From: an uncultured Clostridia bacterium
GTDB taxonomy: Bacteria; Bacillota_A; Clostridia; TANB77; CAG-508
Reading direction: 5' to 3'
NCBI GenBank assembly: GCA_948852375.1
Contig: CAQOYX010000047.1
Span: 1-10,642 of the forward strand
Length of the DNA: 10,642 bases
Shown: positions 1 to 6,335 of the stretch, piece after piece
Layout of the letters: every line of letters starts with the position of its first letter
Position numbering within the stretch: the stretch's first letter is position 1
The notes under the pieces: generated by a model
Told to the model about the DNA's origin: nothing
Database searches by the model: none
What the model saw: only the letters and a program-made list of their open reading frames with translations
Translations under genes and position numbers: made by a program

Positions 1-1179
1 TTATAGTTTTTGTCCACATTTTTATCTGCTTCTTCTAATGCAATTGTTAATTCTGAAAAATTTGTATTGCAAAATAATTTATCAATTTGCGGAATACTCA
101 TTTTTATATTTTCTTTTACTTCATTTATATTTTCTTTATATTTTTCCTTATTTTTTATATACATTAATAATGGTTTATATTTTATCCAACCGAAGCGAAG
201 CTTGTAAAAATCTACATTCTATGCTTTCTTCCTCTACATTAATTTTTCTTAAGCTTTTTGGCATTCTACCATTCATAATTTGACTATATTTCAAAAATCC
301 ATCGTGAAAATGATATGTTGGAATTCTTAATACTTTTGTATCTTTTAATAGAGTTGAGAAAAATGTGTCTTCTCCTCTTGCTCCTTGTGGATTATAAAAT
401 GCTGGAATTTTATCTAATGATTTAAAGTTTAGACATAATGTTGAACCTGCTATCCATTTTCCAGTCCCATCATATTCTATTTCATATGCATTATTTTCTA
501 ATATTGATTTTTTTGCATATGTAATTCCATTATCTTTTTCAAATCTTTCTTTAATATTTTCCCAATTTACTATGTCATTGCTAATTCCCTCTATAAATTT
601 TTTAAATGCTTCTTCCGTTATATCATTTCCTATTTGCATATATGGTATTGGTGAAATATATCCACAATGATGTCCTACAGTAATGTCAAAATTTTCAATG
701 TTTTTTATGTGTTCTTTTATATTATTTTGTTTTATCCATTCTAGCGTTTTATCTTCATTTTTTAAAACAGCTATTGGATATTCATCATCATCCCAAAAGA
801 GTAAATAATCTATCTTTCTTTTGAGTGCAAAATACATGACTGTATTTCTACCTTTAGCATGTCCATGCCCCATTATTAAATTAAGTTCATCATCTTTAAA
901 TTCATATCTAGATTCTAATATTTTTTTTTCTTCTTCTATATCTTCTGGAGTTATATATTTAATTTTAATATTCTTATATACTTGAGGTATTATGCTATAA
1001 AAATCTGTCCTTTTAGTAAATTGATATTCCATATCATATAGTATAAATATTGTGATATTTACTTGTTTATTCATATCTGCAACTTGTTTTAGTATATCTT
1101 CATAATATGAATTAATAATTTTACATACATTAGGTCTACCAGTTACAAATCCAATTCCAAATTCAATTGTGTCAATCAT
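1..1179 (-). CDS. Putative GT-A-fold glycosyltransferase, interrupted by a +1 shift, 3' end off the window
   Basis: Probably transfers a sugar in the cytoplasm to a surface polymer or glycan; donor and acceptor cannot be told. Read from ATG 1179, an N-terminal strand (FGIGFVTGRPN) is followed by GHGHAKGRN near residues 104-112 and a metal-binding DXD-type motif, FWDDDE, near 128-133. A later GARGEDTFF near 266-274 looks like the acceptor/catalytic acidic region of family-2-like enzymes. The uninterrupted frame stops at 175-177 after 334 codons. The +1 frame is open from about 210 to position 1 and gives a charged helical continuation (GWIKYKPLLMYIKNKEKYKE) with no stop before the edge, so I treat both parts as one gene. 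The shift best fits the in-frame CGG at 192-190. The start is uncertain: TTG at 1206 is in frame but lacks a ribosome site, while AGGAAGG lies about 15 nt before ATG 1179. A promoter lies at 1332-1361. The glycosyltransferase class is likely; the exact family is not known. Confidence 0.6.
189..192 (-). other. Candidate +1 recoding site CGG-U in the glycosyltransferase
   Basis: On the coding strand the frame reads CTT CGG TTG and stops five codons after CGG. Skipping the C gives CTT GGT TGG ATA, and that frame stays open to the window edge. Both frames are open from about 210 to 190, so the exact slip point is inferred from the parallel sites in purN and gltX. A five-base A run at 206-210 is the alternative slip point. 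Confidence 0.5.
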
Positions 1180-1331
1180 TTTTTTGTTATCATTCCTTCC
1201 TCTCAAGGTACAAATTCAAATAAATATATTCCACTTTAGTATATTATTTAGCTCTTATTCTCCTTCGTTTTTTAACTATAGCAAATAAATTTTCGTGTTA
1301 TGACAAAAATACCTTTTTTAATATCTTGTCA

Positions 1332-1361
1332 ATTATAGCATAAATCTACATTTTTAGTCAA
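1332..1361 (-). promoter_or_regulatory. Sigma-A-type promoter for the glycosyltransferase
   Basis: On the minus strand, TTGACT (1361-1356) and TATAAT (1337-1332) are 18 bases apart, and TGC just before the -10 box gives an extended -10. It starts immediately after the carboxypeptidase stop codon, so the glycosyltransferase has its own promoter, with a leader of about 150 nt before ATG 1179. Confidence 0.65.
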
Positions 1362-1369
1362 ATATCACC

Positions 1370-2182
1370 CTATACCGCTTGTGTCCCTTTCAAATAATCA
1401 ATATATTCCTCTAAACAATATCCTTTTTCTTTCATTACCTTAGCATGTTCTTTCCCTACATATCTCCAATGCCAAGATTCGTATGTTATTTTTGTAATAT
1501 CCTGCTTGTCCTTTGGATAGCGTAATATAAATCCATAGTTTGCAGCATTTTTTTGTAACCACGCAAATGCTTTTGTTTGTTCAAATTCATTTGTTACTGT
1601 GTTAAAGTCTGCTGCAAGTCCTAGGTTGTGTTCGCTCATTTCTGGTCTTTGTACTACTGTTTGTGCAAGCCTCTCCGCTTCTTCTTGGGATTTACCGTTT
1701 GTTTTGTTTTTTTGTACTTGCTTATTAAATAGTTCTTCTTGTTTTTCATAGCTTCTATATGCTGATTGAACCCATATTCCTGTAATATCTTCTTTATACA
1801 TTGCATTTATCATTTCTTTTAAGTATGCTATGGCTCTTTTATCAAATTTTACTCCATCAGCTATTTCAGCAAGTTCTGGTACATAACTTCTATCTACACT
1901 ATTTTCGTTATTTACTAATTTTAAGTTCCACTGGTTTAGTATATCATTGTTTGCTGTTTGTGGCTCTATTTTTGATGATATGGGTACTGTATTTTGTTCT
2001 TCACTCATTTTGCTTGTCCTACTACTATTACCATCTTCTTTGTTTACTTGCTTGTTTGTAAAAAGATATATAATTCCTTTAATCATCATAATAATTAGTA
2101 TAATGATTATGATTAAACCACAAGTTATTATACTGATTCCACGAATAAATTTCCTTTTATTTACAATTTTTCTTTTTGCCAT
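1370..2182 (-). CDS. Membrane-anchored D-alanyl-D-alanine carboxypeptidase, M15B (VanY/DacY-like)
   Basis: Zinc D,D-carboxypeptidase that removes the terminal D-Ala from peptidoglycan stem peptides outside the membrane. From ATG 2182 the protein has 270 residues: a basic N-terminus (MAKRKIVNKRKF), one membrane segment near residues 14-41, a polar Ser/Glu/Asn linker to about 85, then the peptidase domain. Family motifs are complete: SAYRS with the substrate-binding Arg near 143, SEHNLGLAADF with zinc ligands His185 and Asp192, and ESWHWRYVG with catalytic Glu235 and zinc ligand His238. A GTG four codons upstream (2194) is in frame, but it lies inside the GAAGG ribosome site that serves ATG 2182. 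It has a promoter at 2218-2246 and stops with TAG. No VanA/VanH-type resistance genes are nearby, so wall maturation is more likely than glycopeptide resistance. Confidence 0.9.
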   Translation of the reverse strand: MAKRKIVNKRKFIRGISIITCGLIIIIILIIMMIKGIIYLFTNKQVNKEDGNSSRTSKMSEEQNTVPISSKIEPQTANNDILNQWNLKLVNNENSVDRSYVPELAEIADGVKFDKRAIAYLKEMINAMYKEDITGIWVQSAYRSYEKQEELFNKQVQKNKTNGKSQEEAERLAQTVVQRPEMSEHNLGLAADFNTVTNEFEQTKAFAWLQKNAANYGFILRYPKDKQDITKITYESWHWRYVGKEHAKVMKEKGYCLEEYIDYLKGTQAV

Positions 2183-2217
2183 ACATATTTTCACCTTCTT
2201 TTGTTTTGTCTATTCCC

Positions 2218-2246
2218 ATTTTATCTTTTCTTTCCTTTTTCGTCAA
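2218..2246 (-). promoter_or_regulatory. Promoter for the M15B carboxypeptidase
   Basis: On the minus strand, TTGACG (2246-2241) is followed after 17 bases by TAAAAT (2223-2218). The carboxypeptidase ATG is about 36 nt beyond the -10 box. The spacing is ideal, with one mismatch to consensus in each box. Confidence 0.6.
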
Positions 2247-2282
2247 TATTTATATTAATTTTTTAATAATATCTTAATATAA

Positions 2283-2936
2283 CTATTTTTTTGCAATTAG
2301 TGCTTTTATTTTTATTCCTTGATTTGAAAACATTGCTTCATGTACTGTTATGATGTTTTCTTCCACATTTTCCTTATGTAAGTCTTCTGTTTTCCATATT
2401 ATTTTGAAACCTGCTCTTTCAAAATAGTTTATGCTATCAAAAAAAAGACTATCATCATCTGTTTTAAACCTAATTTCTCCCCCATCTTTTAGAAATGTTT
2501 TATATAATTCTAACTGTCTTGGATGTGTTAGCCTTTTTTTATGATGTTTTCCTCGTGGCCACGGATTACAAAAATTAATGTAAATGCGTTCTACTATATC
2601 TTGTTCATCTATTATTTCTAATATTTGCTCTATATTACATCTTGTTAAAATTATATTGTCTATTTCTTTGTTGTTCTCTTTATATACTTCTTCTACATTT
2701 CTTTTTGCTAACCCTAGCATTGTATCTATTAGGTCTATTCCTATAAAGTTAATATTTGGATTCCTACATGCTAGGTTTGCAATAAACTGTCCTTTTCCAC
2801 ATCCCAGCTCTATATGAATTGGTTTTTCCACTTTAAATACACTTTTCCACTTTCCTTTACATTTATTTGGTGTATCTATGTAAAATTCTGCAGCTTGTAA
2901 CTCTTCGGTTGTCCAGCTTCTTTTTCTAATTCGCAT
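2283..2936 (-). CDS. trmB: tRNA (guanine-N7-)-methyltransferase TrmB
   Basis: Uses S-adenosylmethionine to make m7G at position 46 in the variable loop of tRNAs. The 217 residues match the family length. SAM motif I is IELGCGKGQ (residues 42-50), with an acidic strand end in GIDL near 66-69. The family signature NFCNPWPRGKHHKKRL (121-136) carries the usual PWP..HHK core, with Asn where many relatives have Asp. FKTDD (157-161) and TVHEAMF (197-203) are the C-terminal catalytic and tRNA-binding motifs. ATG 2936 follows GAGGAGA at a normal distance. It is the last gene after xth and the permease, 69 bases downstream of the latter, and stops with TAG. Confidence 0.96.
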   Translation of the reverse strand: MRIRKRSWTTEELQAAEFYIDTPNKCKGKWKSVFKVEKPIHIELGCGKGQFIANLACRNPNINFIGIDLIDTMLGLAKRNVEEVYKENNKEIDNIILTRCNIEQILEIIDEQDIVERIYINFCNPWPRGKHHKKRLTHPRQLELYKTFLKDGGEIRFKTDDDSLFFDSINYFERAGFKIIWKTEDLHKENVEENIITVHEAMFSNQGIKIKALIAKK

Positions 2937-3005
2937 TTTTTTGTTCTCCTCTATTTTTTGAATCTTTATTGTATATTGGCAAAAAGATAACAGTTATATT
3001 TATTA

Positions 3006-4157
3006 CTATATATTAGTTCCTATTTTTACTTTTACATTTTTAAACTTATTTTTATAATCTATATAGTCTTCTATCATTATTTTTAATACTGTAAATATTG
3101 GTACACTTAAGAACATTCCTAGTATTCCAAAATATGCTCCGCCTATAGTTACTGCAAATATTACAAGTAATGGGCTTATTTTTAAAGAGTTTCCTACTAT
3201 TTTTGGATTTATTATGTTTGCATCTATTTGTTGTAGGATTATTACTACTATTGCAAGCCATATAGCTTGCGAAATTCCTCCTGTGAATATTGTTATTATT
3301 ATTGATATTCCAACTCCTACTATTGCTCCAAAGTATGGTATTAGGTTCGATAATCCTATTAGGAAACCTAATAATATTGCGTATTTTACATTTAATATTA
3401 GCATTGCTATTGATGTTAATACTCCTACTATGAATCCATCTAGTATTTGGCTTGATAAGAATTTGAAGAATATTTGGTTTGTGTTAGCAAAGTATTTTCC
3501 TATTACTTGGTATGTCTTTTCTTTGAATATGGCACTAGCTAGTTTTTTTATAAATGCTAGTATTTGTGTTCTCTCTAGTAATAGATATATTGATACAATT
3601 AAGGATACAAAAAAGTCAAATATGCCATTTGCAATTCCTATTGCTCCTTTTGCATATTTTGCTATTGTATCTATGTTTATGTATTCTTCTATTTTTATGT
3701 TTGATAAACTATCTGCTATTTTCTTTATGTCTATTTGTTTTAGTATTGAGTTTTCTGGTATGTTTTCAAAATTCTCTATTGTGCTTGTGTAGTATCCTAC
3801 TAGGTTGTTTGCAAGATCTGTTATGCTTTCTGTAAGAGTTGGTATTATGAAGTTCATTGCTAATATTATAATTATTAGTACTATTAGGTAAACTGTGAAT
3901 ATACTTAGTGGCCTTGCTTTTTTCTTTATTAACTTTAGTTTTGATTTTTGATATGTTTTTTCTATTTTTTTGCATGGTAAATAGAATAAGTATGCTATTA
4001 GTATGCCTGTTATGAATGGCATTAGTATACTTATTATTCTTTTTAGCCAGTTTGTTATTTGTGTGAAGTTATCTAGGGTTTTGTATACTGTTATTACTGC
4101 TACTGCAAATATGAACCAGTATAGCCATTTTGTCCATATGTTATTTTTGTTTTCCAT
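3006..4157 (-). CDS. AI-2E family transporter (PF01594, formerly UPF0118)
   Basis: Polytopic inner-membrane permease of 383 residues, a typical family length. Two membrane segments lie within the first 60 residues, one near 85-110, one near 180-195, and a cluster of four or five in the second half. Family signatures are visible: SNLIPYFGAIVG near 265-276, QQIDANIINPKIVG near 310-323, and a GGAYFGILGMFLSVP end segment. Known members export autoinducer-2 or act as Na+/H+-type antiporters, so the substrate here cannot be assigned. ATG 4157 follows AAAGGAG. It lies 47 bases after the xth stop and probably shares its transcript. No CGG codons occur in it. Confidence 0.92.
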   Translation of the reverse strand: MENKNNIWTKWLYWFIFAVAVITVYKTLDNFTQITNWLKRIISILMPFITGILIAYLFYLPCKKIEKTYQKSKLKLIKKKARPLSIFTVYLIVLIIIILAMNFIIPTLTESITDLANNLVGYYTSTIENFENIPENSILKQIDIKKIADSLSNIKIEEYINIDTIAKYAKGAIGIANGIFDFFVSLIVSIYLLLERTQILAFIKKLASAIFKEKTYQVIGKYFANTNQIFFKFLSSQILDGFIVGVLTSIAMLILNVKYAILLGFLIGLSNLIPYFGAIVGVGISIIITIFTGGISQAIWLAIVVIILQQIDANIINPKIVGNSLKISPLLVIFAVTIGGAYFGILGMFLSVPIFTVLKIMIEDYIDYKNKFKNVKVKIGTNI

Positions 4158-4204
4158 TTCTTTTATCTCCTTTACTCTGGTTTGTTGCTTGGTTTAGTAT
4201 TTTG

Positions 4205-4963
4205 TTATTTTATATTGATGTCTAGTTCTACTGGACAGTGGTCACTTCCATAGATGTCTGTGTGTATTTTTGCATCTTCTATTTTGTCTTGTATAACATT
4301 TGATACTATAAAATAGTCTATTCTCCAACCTATGTTTTTTTCTCTTGCTCCTCCCATGTATGACCACCAACTGTATTGTATTTTTTCTGGGTAGATATAC
4401 CTATAGGTGTCTATATAACCTGCTTTTAGTAATTCTGTCATTTTGTTTCTTTCTTCATCTGTAAAACCTGCGTTTCTTCTGTTTGTTTTTGGGTTTTTTA
4501 GGTCTATTTCTTCATGTGCTACGTTTAGGTCTCCACACATTATAACTGGCTTTTTTTTGTTTAGGTTTAATAGGTAATTTCTTATTTCGTCTTCCCATGT
4601 CATTCTGTAGTTTAGTCTTTCTAGTTCTCTTTTTGAGTTTGGTACATATATGTTTATTAAATAGAATTTTTCAAATTCTAGGGTTATTACTCTTCCTTCT
4701 TCATCATGTTCTTTTTTTCCTATTCCATAGGTTACATTTATTGGTTCCTTTTTTGTAAAAACTGCTGTTCCTGAATAGCCTTTTTTTATTGCACTGTTCC
4801 AGTATTGTTTGTAGCCTTTTAATTCAAATTCATCTATTTGCCCTTCTTGCATTTTTGTTTCTTGTATACAAAATATGTCTGCATTTATATTATAAAAAAA
4901 TTCTTCAAATCCCTTTTTTATGCATGCTCGTAATCCATTTACATTCCATGAAATTAATTTCAT
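4205..4963 (-). CDS. xth: Exodeoxyribonuclease III / AP endonuclease (Xth/ExoA)
   Basis: Mg2+-dependent base-excision-repair enzyme that cuts 5' to abasic sites and has 3'-5' exonuclease and 3'-phosphatase activities. The 252 residues are the normal family length. The catalytic set is complete: Asn7 in WNVNGLR, Glu35 in QETKM, Tyr106 in NIYVPNS, Asp145 and Asn147 in GDLNVAHEEIDL, and the C-terminal GSDHCPV with Asp241 and His242. YSWWSYMGGAREKNIGWRID (197-216) is the conserved DNA-binding region. ATG 4963 follows AGGAGG at a normal distance. The gene heads the xth-permease-trmB cluster, with a promoter at 4991-5019. It stops with TAA. Confidence 0.97.
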   Translation of the reverse strand: MKLISWNVNGLRACIKKGFEEFFYNINADIFCIQETKMQEGQIDEFELKGYKQYWNSAIKKGYSGTAVFTKKEPINVTYGIGKKEHDEEGRVITLEFEKFYLINIYVPNSKRELERLNYRMTWEDEIRNYLLNLNKKKPVIMCGDLNVAHEEIDLKNPKTNRRNAGFTDEERNKMTELLKAGYIDTYRYIYPEKIQYSWWSYMGGAREKNIGWRIDYFIVSNVIQDKIEDAKIHTDIYGSDHCPVELDINIK

Positions 4964-4990
4964 ATACTTCTTATCCTCCTAATTTGTTCT

Positions 4991-5019
4991 ATTATATATG
5001 ATTTTTGCATTTTTTGCAA
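4991..5019 (-). promoter_or_regulatory. Promoter of the xth-permease-trmB cluster
   Basis: On the minus strand, TTGCAA (5019-5014) and a perfect TATAAT (4996-4991) are 17 bases apart, giving a short leader that carries the AGGAGG of xth. No equally good promoter is seen in the 47- and 69-base gaps downstream, so the three genes are probably cotranscribed. Confidence 0.6.
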
Positions 5020-5038
5020 ATATTTTTTCGCAATTACA

Positions 5039-5067
5039 TTGACTTTTTGCAAATGTTATGGTATTTT
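5039..5067 (+). promoter_or_regulatory. Candidate promoter of the small membrane peptide
   Basis: TTGACT (5039-5044), a 17-base spacer and TATTTT (5062-5067) point toward the peptide ORF at 5138. The -35 is good and the -10 is moderate. The predicted leader is about 65 nt. Confidence 0.4.
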
Positions 5068-5137
5068 TAGTTTTACAGATAGAAGCATACTTCAAAATAG
5101 TGCAACGTCATCTTGATTCTACATATGAAAAGATGTG

Positions 5138-5245
5138 ATGTTTATGAATAAATTAATATTTAAATGTTTAATACTTTCTATTATTTTCAACATAATATTA
5201 TTATTTGTAACATTAGCTTTAATTATGATTATAATTTTAGCATAA
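5138..5245 (+). CDS. Small hydrophobic peptide, candidate type I toxin
   Basis: A 35-codon ORF: a short MFMNKLIFKC head, then an almost unbroken hydrophobic stretch (Ile/Leu/Phe/Val/Ala) of about 23 residues ending in MIIILA. This is one predicted membrane helix with a basic N-terminus. An alternative ATG at 5144 would give 33 residues. The ribosome site is weak (GAAAAGATG upstream), as often seen in type I toxins, whose translation is held down. It has a candidate promoter at 5039-5067 and ends five bases before the hairpin that also terminates the convergent small RNA. The size, hydrophobicity and convergent antisense RNA resemble the TxpA/BsrG/Fst toxin classes in layout, but I see no specific sequence match. 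AT-rich DNA can give such ORFs by chance, so certainty is moderate at best. Confidence 0.4.
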   Translation: MFMNKLIFKCLILSIIFNIILLFVTLALIMIIILA

Positions 5246-5278
5246 AAAATGCACTTCTGAATGGCCTTTCAGTAGTGC
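5245..5278 (-). terminator. Rho-independent terminator of the minus-strand small RNA
   Basis: The hairpin has arms GCACT-T-CTGAA (5251-5261) and TTCAG-T-AGTGC (5268-5278), with one T-T mismatch and a six-base loop. On the minus strand it is followed at once by ATTTTTT. On the plus strand the tail is only T-rich, so it may also end the peptide mRNA, less efficiently. No minus-strand protein gene lies upstream, which points to an RNA gene. Confidence 0.75.
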
Positions 5279-5334
5279 TATAATTTAATTTTTCTATAAG
5301 ATGGCCCACATTTTTATGTGGTAAGCTTCTATGT
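5245..5334 (-). ncRNA. Putative small RNA (about 90 nt), candidate antisense antitoxin
   Basis: The interval between a strong minus-strand promoter (5340-5367) and a clear terminator (5245-5278) holds no ORF of note but has structure. A 5' hairpin has stem CCACAT/ATGTGG and a TTTT loop on the plus strand (5306-5321), followed by an A/U-rich linker and the terminator hairpin. GGCCAU occurs twice on the RNA, once just 3' of the first stem and once in the terminator loop. I do not recognise a known RNA family. Its 3' end is complementary to the 3' end of the plus-strand peptide transcript, so it could act as an antisense antitoxin; it could instead be an independent trans-acting RNA. The 5' end is estimated from the -10 box. 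Confidence 0.55.
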
Positions 5335-5339
5335 GTTTT

Positions 5340-5367
5340 ATTATAACATAAACTTTATATTTGTAAA
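5340..5367 (-). promoter_or_regulatory. Promoter of the small RNA
   Basis: On the minus strand, TTTACA (5367-5362), a 16-base spacer and TATAAT (5345-5340), with TG plus one base before the -10 box (extended -10). Transcription would start near 5334 and run away from purN. Confidence 0.6.
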
Positions 5368-5372
5368 TACTT

Positions 5373-5401
5373 TTGTCAAAAATATTTATTTTTTATATAT
5401 T
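5373..5401 (+). promoter_or_regulatory. Candidate purN promoter
   Basis: TTGTCA (5373-5378), 17 bases, TATATT (5396-5401). The start point would fall near 5408, leaving only about 15 nt with the GGGGAG ribosome site before ATG 5423. The region is very AT-rich, so chance matches are likely. No PurBox, purine riboswitch or other leader structure was recognised. Confidence 0.35.
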
Positions 5402-5422
5402 TTAATGTGGGGAGATATTTGT

Positions 5423-5996
5423 ATGTATAATTTAGTTGTATTTGCTTCACGGAAGTGGAACTACTTTGCAAAGTATAATTGATGCTATAAATGATAAAGA
5501 ATTGAATGCTAGGATTTGTTTGGTTGTTTCTAACAACCCTAATTCCTATGCTATTAATAGAGCAAAAGATAATAATATTGATACTTATTTGATTACTGGT
5601 AAATCTAAAGACGAAATTGATGCTGAACTTTTAAGTGTTTTAAGTAAATATGATGTTGATTTAATTGTTCTTGCAGGGTATCTTAAAATGATTGGGAATG
5701 GTTTAATAAACAATTATAAAATTATTAATACTCACCCCTCTTTACTTCCTAAGTTTGGCGGTAGTGGTATGTATGGTATGAAAGTTCATAGATCTGTATG
5801 GGAAGCAAAAGAAAAATTTACTGGTCCTACTATTCATTTTGTTAATAATGAATATGATAAGGGTAATATTATTGTTCAAACTAAAATTGAAATTAAAGCA
5901 AATGATACTCCTGATGTAATAAGTCGTAAAGTTCAGGCAATCGAAAAAATTCAATTAGTTGAAACCTTGAAAAGTTTTGTAAATGGAAATTTATAG
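5423..5996 (+). CDS. purN: Phosphoribosylglycinamide formyltransferase PurN, with +1 shift at codon 10
   Basis: Transfers a formyl group from 10-formyl-tetrahydrofolate to GAR, the third step of purine synthesis; the GAR is made by purD in this window. ATG 5423 follows GGGGAG and gives MYNLVVFAS, the normal PurN start. The next codon is CGG, after which this frame stops within eleven codons. Skipping the C gives GSGTTLQSIIDA, the conserved phosphate-binding loop, and an open frame to TAG 5996. The full product has 190 residues, typical for the family. The catalytic triad is intact: Asn102 and His104 in INTHPSLLP, and Asp145 in NNEYDKGNIIVQ. A call starting at TTG 5436 loses the true N-terminus and the first beta strand and is not credible. 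No other pur gene adjoins it on this strand; purD is convergent across a decayed stretch. Confidence 0.92.
5450..5453 (+). other. Candidate +1 recoding site CGG-A in purN
   Basis: The initiation frame reads GCT TCA CGG AAG TGG. Skipping C5450 gives GCT TCA GGA AGT GGA ACT (ASGSGT), the invariant PurN loop. The surrounding residues are so conserved that the shift can be placed within one codon. CGG occurs in frame nowhere else in this gene. Confidence 0.75.
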
Positions 5997-6027
5997 AGGC
6001 TGAACGTCTGGTCTGCCTCTTATTTCA
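5995..6027 (+). terminator. Possible weak terminator after purN
   Basis: AGAGGC (5995-6000) and GCCTCT (6015-6020) form a six-base stem with a 14-base loop, beginning within the purN stop codon and followed by TTATTTC. The long loop and broken T tract make it marginal. Confidence 0.35.
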
Positions 6028-6120
6028 AAAAAACTTCTTTAATATTATTGGTAAAAGTGGTTTTGATTTGATATAATAGCTATTTTGCTCTAGCTCTTTA
6101 CAAAATCTATTGCTTTCAAA

Positions 6121-6252
6121 TTACTCCGCTCTTTCCCTTTTTGGACTTCGTGCTTTATCTTTCTGTTTTTGTTTTTCTTGTAATTTATTAAAATCTATTG
6201 TATTTATTTTAGCTATTTTAGCTACATAAGGTATTGGAATAGCCAATAGTAG
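6121..6252 (-). pseudogene. Unrecognised ORF remnant between purN and purD
   Basis: The 340 bases between purN and purD hold no intact gene. On the minus strand an open stretch without a usable ATG encodes LLLAIPIPYVAKIAKIN followed by a Lys/Gln/Glu/Arg-rich end (KQKDKARSPKRERAE) and TAA. The frame can be followed upstream past an in-frame UGA (KLKRQLYK before it) to another UGA near 6290. A hydrophobic piece next to a basic tail looks like the end of a decayed membrane or mobile-element gene, but I cannot name the family. A 14-codon ORF (MKPIRTIHTILKLK) lies just upstream, in the frame one base away. The rest of the gap (6028-6120) shows nothing I can support. Confidence 0.3.
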
Positions 6253-6335
6253 TCATTTGTATAGTTGTCTTTTCAATTTACTTAAGTTTCAATATAGTAT
6301 GGATTGTTCTTATTGGTTTCATACTTTTTTACTTA

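Noticed and set aside
1801..2258. Long hydrophobic plus-strand ORFs (also at 3214-3835, 6257-6568, 9878-10576)
   Set aside because: They lie antisense to well-supported genes and are Leu/Phe/Ser-rich shadows of Lys/Glu/Asn-rich coding strands.
5279..5422. Purine riboswitch or similar leader upstream of purN
   Set aside because: The CCACAT/ATGTGG hairpin at 5306-5321 lacks purine-riboswitch conserved loops and is better explained as part of the minus-strand small RNA; it also lies upstream of the likely purN start point.
5436..5996. purN starting at TTG 5436
   Set aside because: It lacks a ribosome site, and the first residues (MYLLH) do not fit PurN; the upstream ATG 5423 has GGGGAG and the right N-terminus in the other frame.
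6048..6077. Plus-strand promoter-like TTGGTA-18-TATAAT after purN
   Set aside because: No plus-strand gene follows before purD, and such matches are frequent by chance in DNA this AT-rich.
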